A stretch of 64,000 nt of DNA. It comes from Anarhynchus alexandrinus (Eukaryota > Chordata > Aves > Charadriiformes > Charadriidae). Positions 63,202 to 64,000 of the stretch are shown piece after piece (positions within the stretch are counted from its first letter, which is position 1; the number at the start of each line of letters is the position of its first letter). Under the pieces are notes generated by a model. The model saw nothing but the letters and a program-made list of their open reading frames with translations, did not search any database and was not told the DNA's origin. The DNA lies in the NCBI GenBank assembly GCA_008711295.1, contig VUYV01000003.1, positions 8,584,515-8,648,514 on the forward strand, written 5' to 3'. The position numbers and the translations under genes are program-made.

Positions 63202-63325
63202 TCATGTGGAATGGTGCTTAGTCCTTCTGGGAAGTTCAAGTCTCTTTGTAGTTAGCAGCTGGGCCAGTCCATTCATCAGCATCATAAATATGGTCAGTGA
63301 CATCACGAGCACATAGTGGCTAATG
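63202..63325 (-). CDS. Putative C-terminal 40 codons of a membrane protein (last exon)
   Basis: The exon would enter in a phase where its first base completes a split codon, then read [20 protein letters not shown], continue through AQLLTT and end in a basic tail, [14 protein letters not shown], before the stop. The first half makes one clear hydrophobic helix of about 20 residues, so the parent protein is probably membrane-bound with its C-terminus just after the last helix, though the side cannot be told. I do not recognise the family, and the fragment is too short to assign. Upstream exons should lie beyond the right edge of the window, since the gene runs on the minus strand. It could also be a chance frame after a cryptic acceptor. 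Confidence 0.35.
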
Positions 63326-64000
63326 CTGCAAGGAGGAGACAGATAAAAGAAGTGAGAAAAAAAATGCAAATTTTCAGAGTAAAAAAAAATAAATGACATA
63401 AACAACCCTCTGAATATTTTTTTTTAACTAGGTCTAATTAGTGGCCTAGTATGTCATTTTATATATTCTGCTCCTAGAAGACAACTATTATAGCAGCACT
63501 ATCATGTAAAACCCAAAGCCTGATACAAAATAAAATGGTGGGGACAATAGAAAACACAACTGAGCATACACCAAGTGAATAAGAGGTACTGGTTATATTT
63601 TTCATTCAAGTGGGTAATGCAACGTATGCAACTGAAACCACTGCAAAACTTCTGTTTGCTGTGACCTGGTAACAGAATCTAGGAAGAACTTGCCATCATG
63701 TCGACATTCCTTCATAGTAAGACAACTCAGATATTTATGACAGCTGAAGTGCAATTTTCTAGAGAAAACACTATTCCAGGGATGAGCAGCTTTAAGAAAA
63801 AACCCCACTACTTTTTCACTCAACATTTCTAAAAACTGTGGAACACATGGTTTCAAAGAAGATTAAACAAGAGTTCAAGAGTGGCTAATAAACACAATTT
63901 CAAGATGCAGCTTCTGGGTTACAAAGTCCTTAAGTCACTAATGATTAAAAGGATAACAAGCAGAAAGCTTGTTCTCCACTTGCTCAAATTCTGGTACCTG
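63326..64000. other. Right edge: putative intron, no exon seen
   Basis: If the terminal-exon reading is right this is the last intron of a minus-strand gene. The only open frame of note (63602-63856, minus, 84 codons) lacks an acceptor with a pyrimidine tract and has no recognisable domain. I see nothing else in it. Confidence 0.4.

Larger units (their letters stand above)
62930..63325 (-). other. Putative terminal exon of a minus-strand gene
   Basis: On the minus strand a pyrimidine tract ending CTGTCTCCTCCTTGCAG (63326-63342) gives a strong splice acceptor at 63325. The exon continues with 124 coding bases to a TGA at 63202-63204, then about 250 bases of untranslated sequence to an AATAAA at 62950-62955. 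Two Pumilio-type TGTANATA motifs lie in the untranslated part (63125-63132 and 62965-62972). The combination in the correct order is better than any other exon candidate in this window, but no upstream exon is visible within the remaining 670 bases, and conservation cannot be tested here. Confidence 0.4.

Noticed and set aside
63602..63856. 84-codon minus frame as the penultimate exon of the right-edge gene
   Set aside because: No acceptor with a pyrimidine tract and no donor in a matching phase that I could find.
1..64000. tRNA, rRNA, known miRNA hairpins, CRISPR arrays, bacterial or phage gene clusters
   Set aside because: I looked for tRNA B-box-like GGTTCGAATCC, common miRNA seeds in hairpins, regularly spaced repeats and operon-like packed frames. 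None was seen.

Overview
This window looks like nuclear DNA from a bird. The best evidence is the repeats. There are two long 5'-truncated CR1 LINEs with the avian 3' end (25548-26062 and 53550-54389), shorter CR1 tails, a solo LTR of the avian ERVL type (47690-48230, minus strand) and a few very old MIR-type SINE fragments. Everything else is unique AT-moderate sequence with short homopolymer runs and no recent SINEs. The 3' end of the second CR1 resembles the CR1-J-like group common in neoavian birds. That subfamily call is made from memory and is only a hint. Nothing here looks bacterial, phage or organellar.

Layout. 1-8394 is unique noncoding DNA with one MIR-like remnant and a 9-bp hairpin. 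8395-9870 is a CpG-island-like block, the only strong promoter candidate, but its core is a 588-base assembly gap (8828-9415), so any first exon may be missing. 9871-25547 is noncoding: a CR1 fragment, a C-rich stretch, a pyrimidine-rich tract and several short inverted repeats that carry recognisable transcription-factor cores. 25548-26692 holds a CR1 and a MIR. 26693-47689 is mostly unique sequence with an ancient CR1 tail. An ERVL solo LTR follows, then noncoding DNA up to the second large CR1. At 58975-59099 a sequence is repeated on both sides of a single N, which is probably a contig-join artefact. At the right end (62930-63325, minus strand) a good splice acceptor, a 40-codon open frame with one hydrophobic helix, two Pumilio-type motifs and a poly(A) signal together suggest the last exon of a minus-strand membrane-protein gene lying mainly beyond the window.

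Gene content is therefore very low: no complete protein-coding gene is supported. The longest uninterrupted reading frames outside repeats (about 170-190 codons) are near what chance gives in 64 kb and resemble no family I recognise. The window reads as an intergenic or intronic stretch, possibly with regulatory elements, between a CpG-island promoter on the left and a gene 3' end on the right. I did not find a previously undescribed multi-gene system. The items most worth checking are the gap-broken CpG island, the putative terminal exon, the duplicated block around the N, and three palindromic motif clusters.
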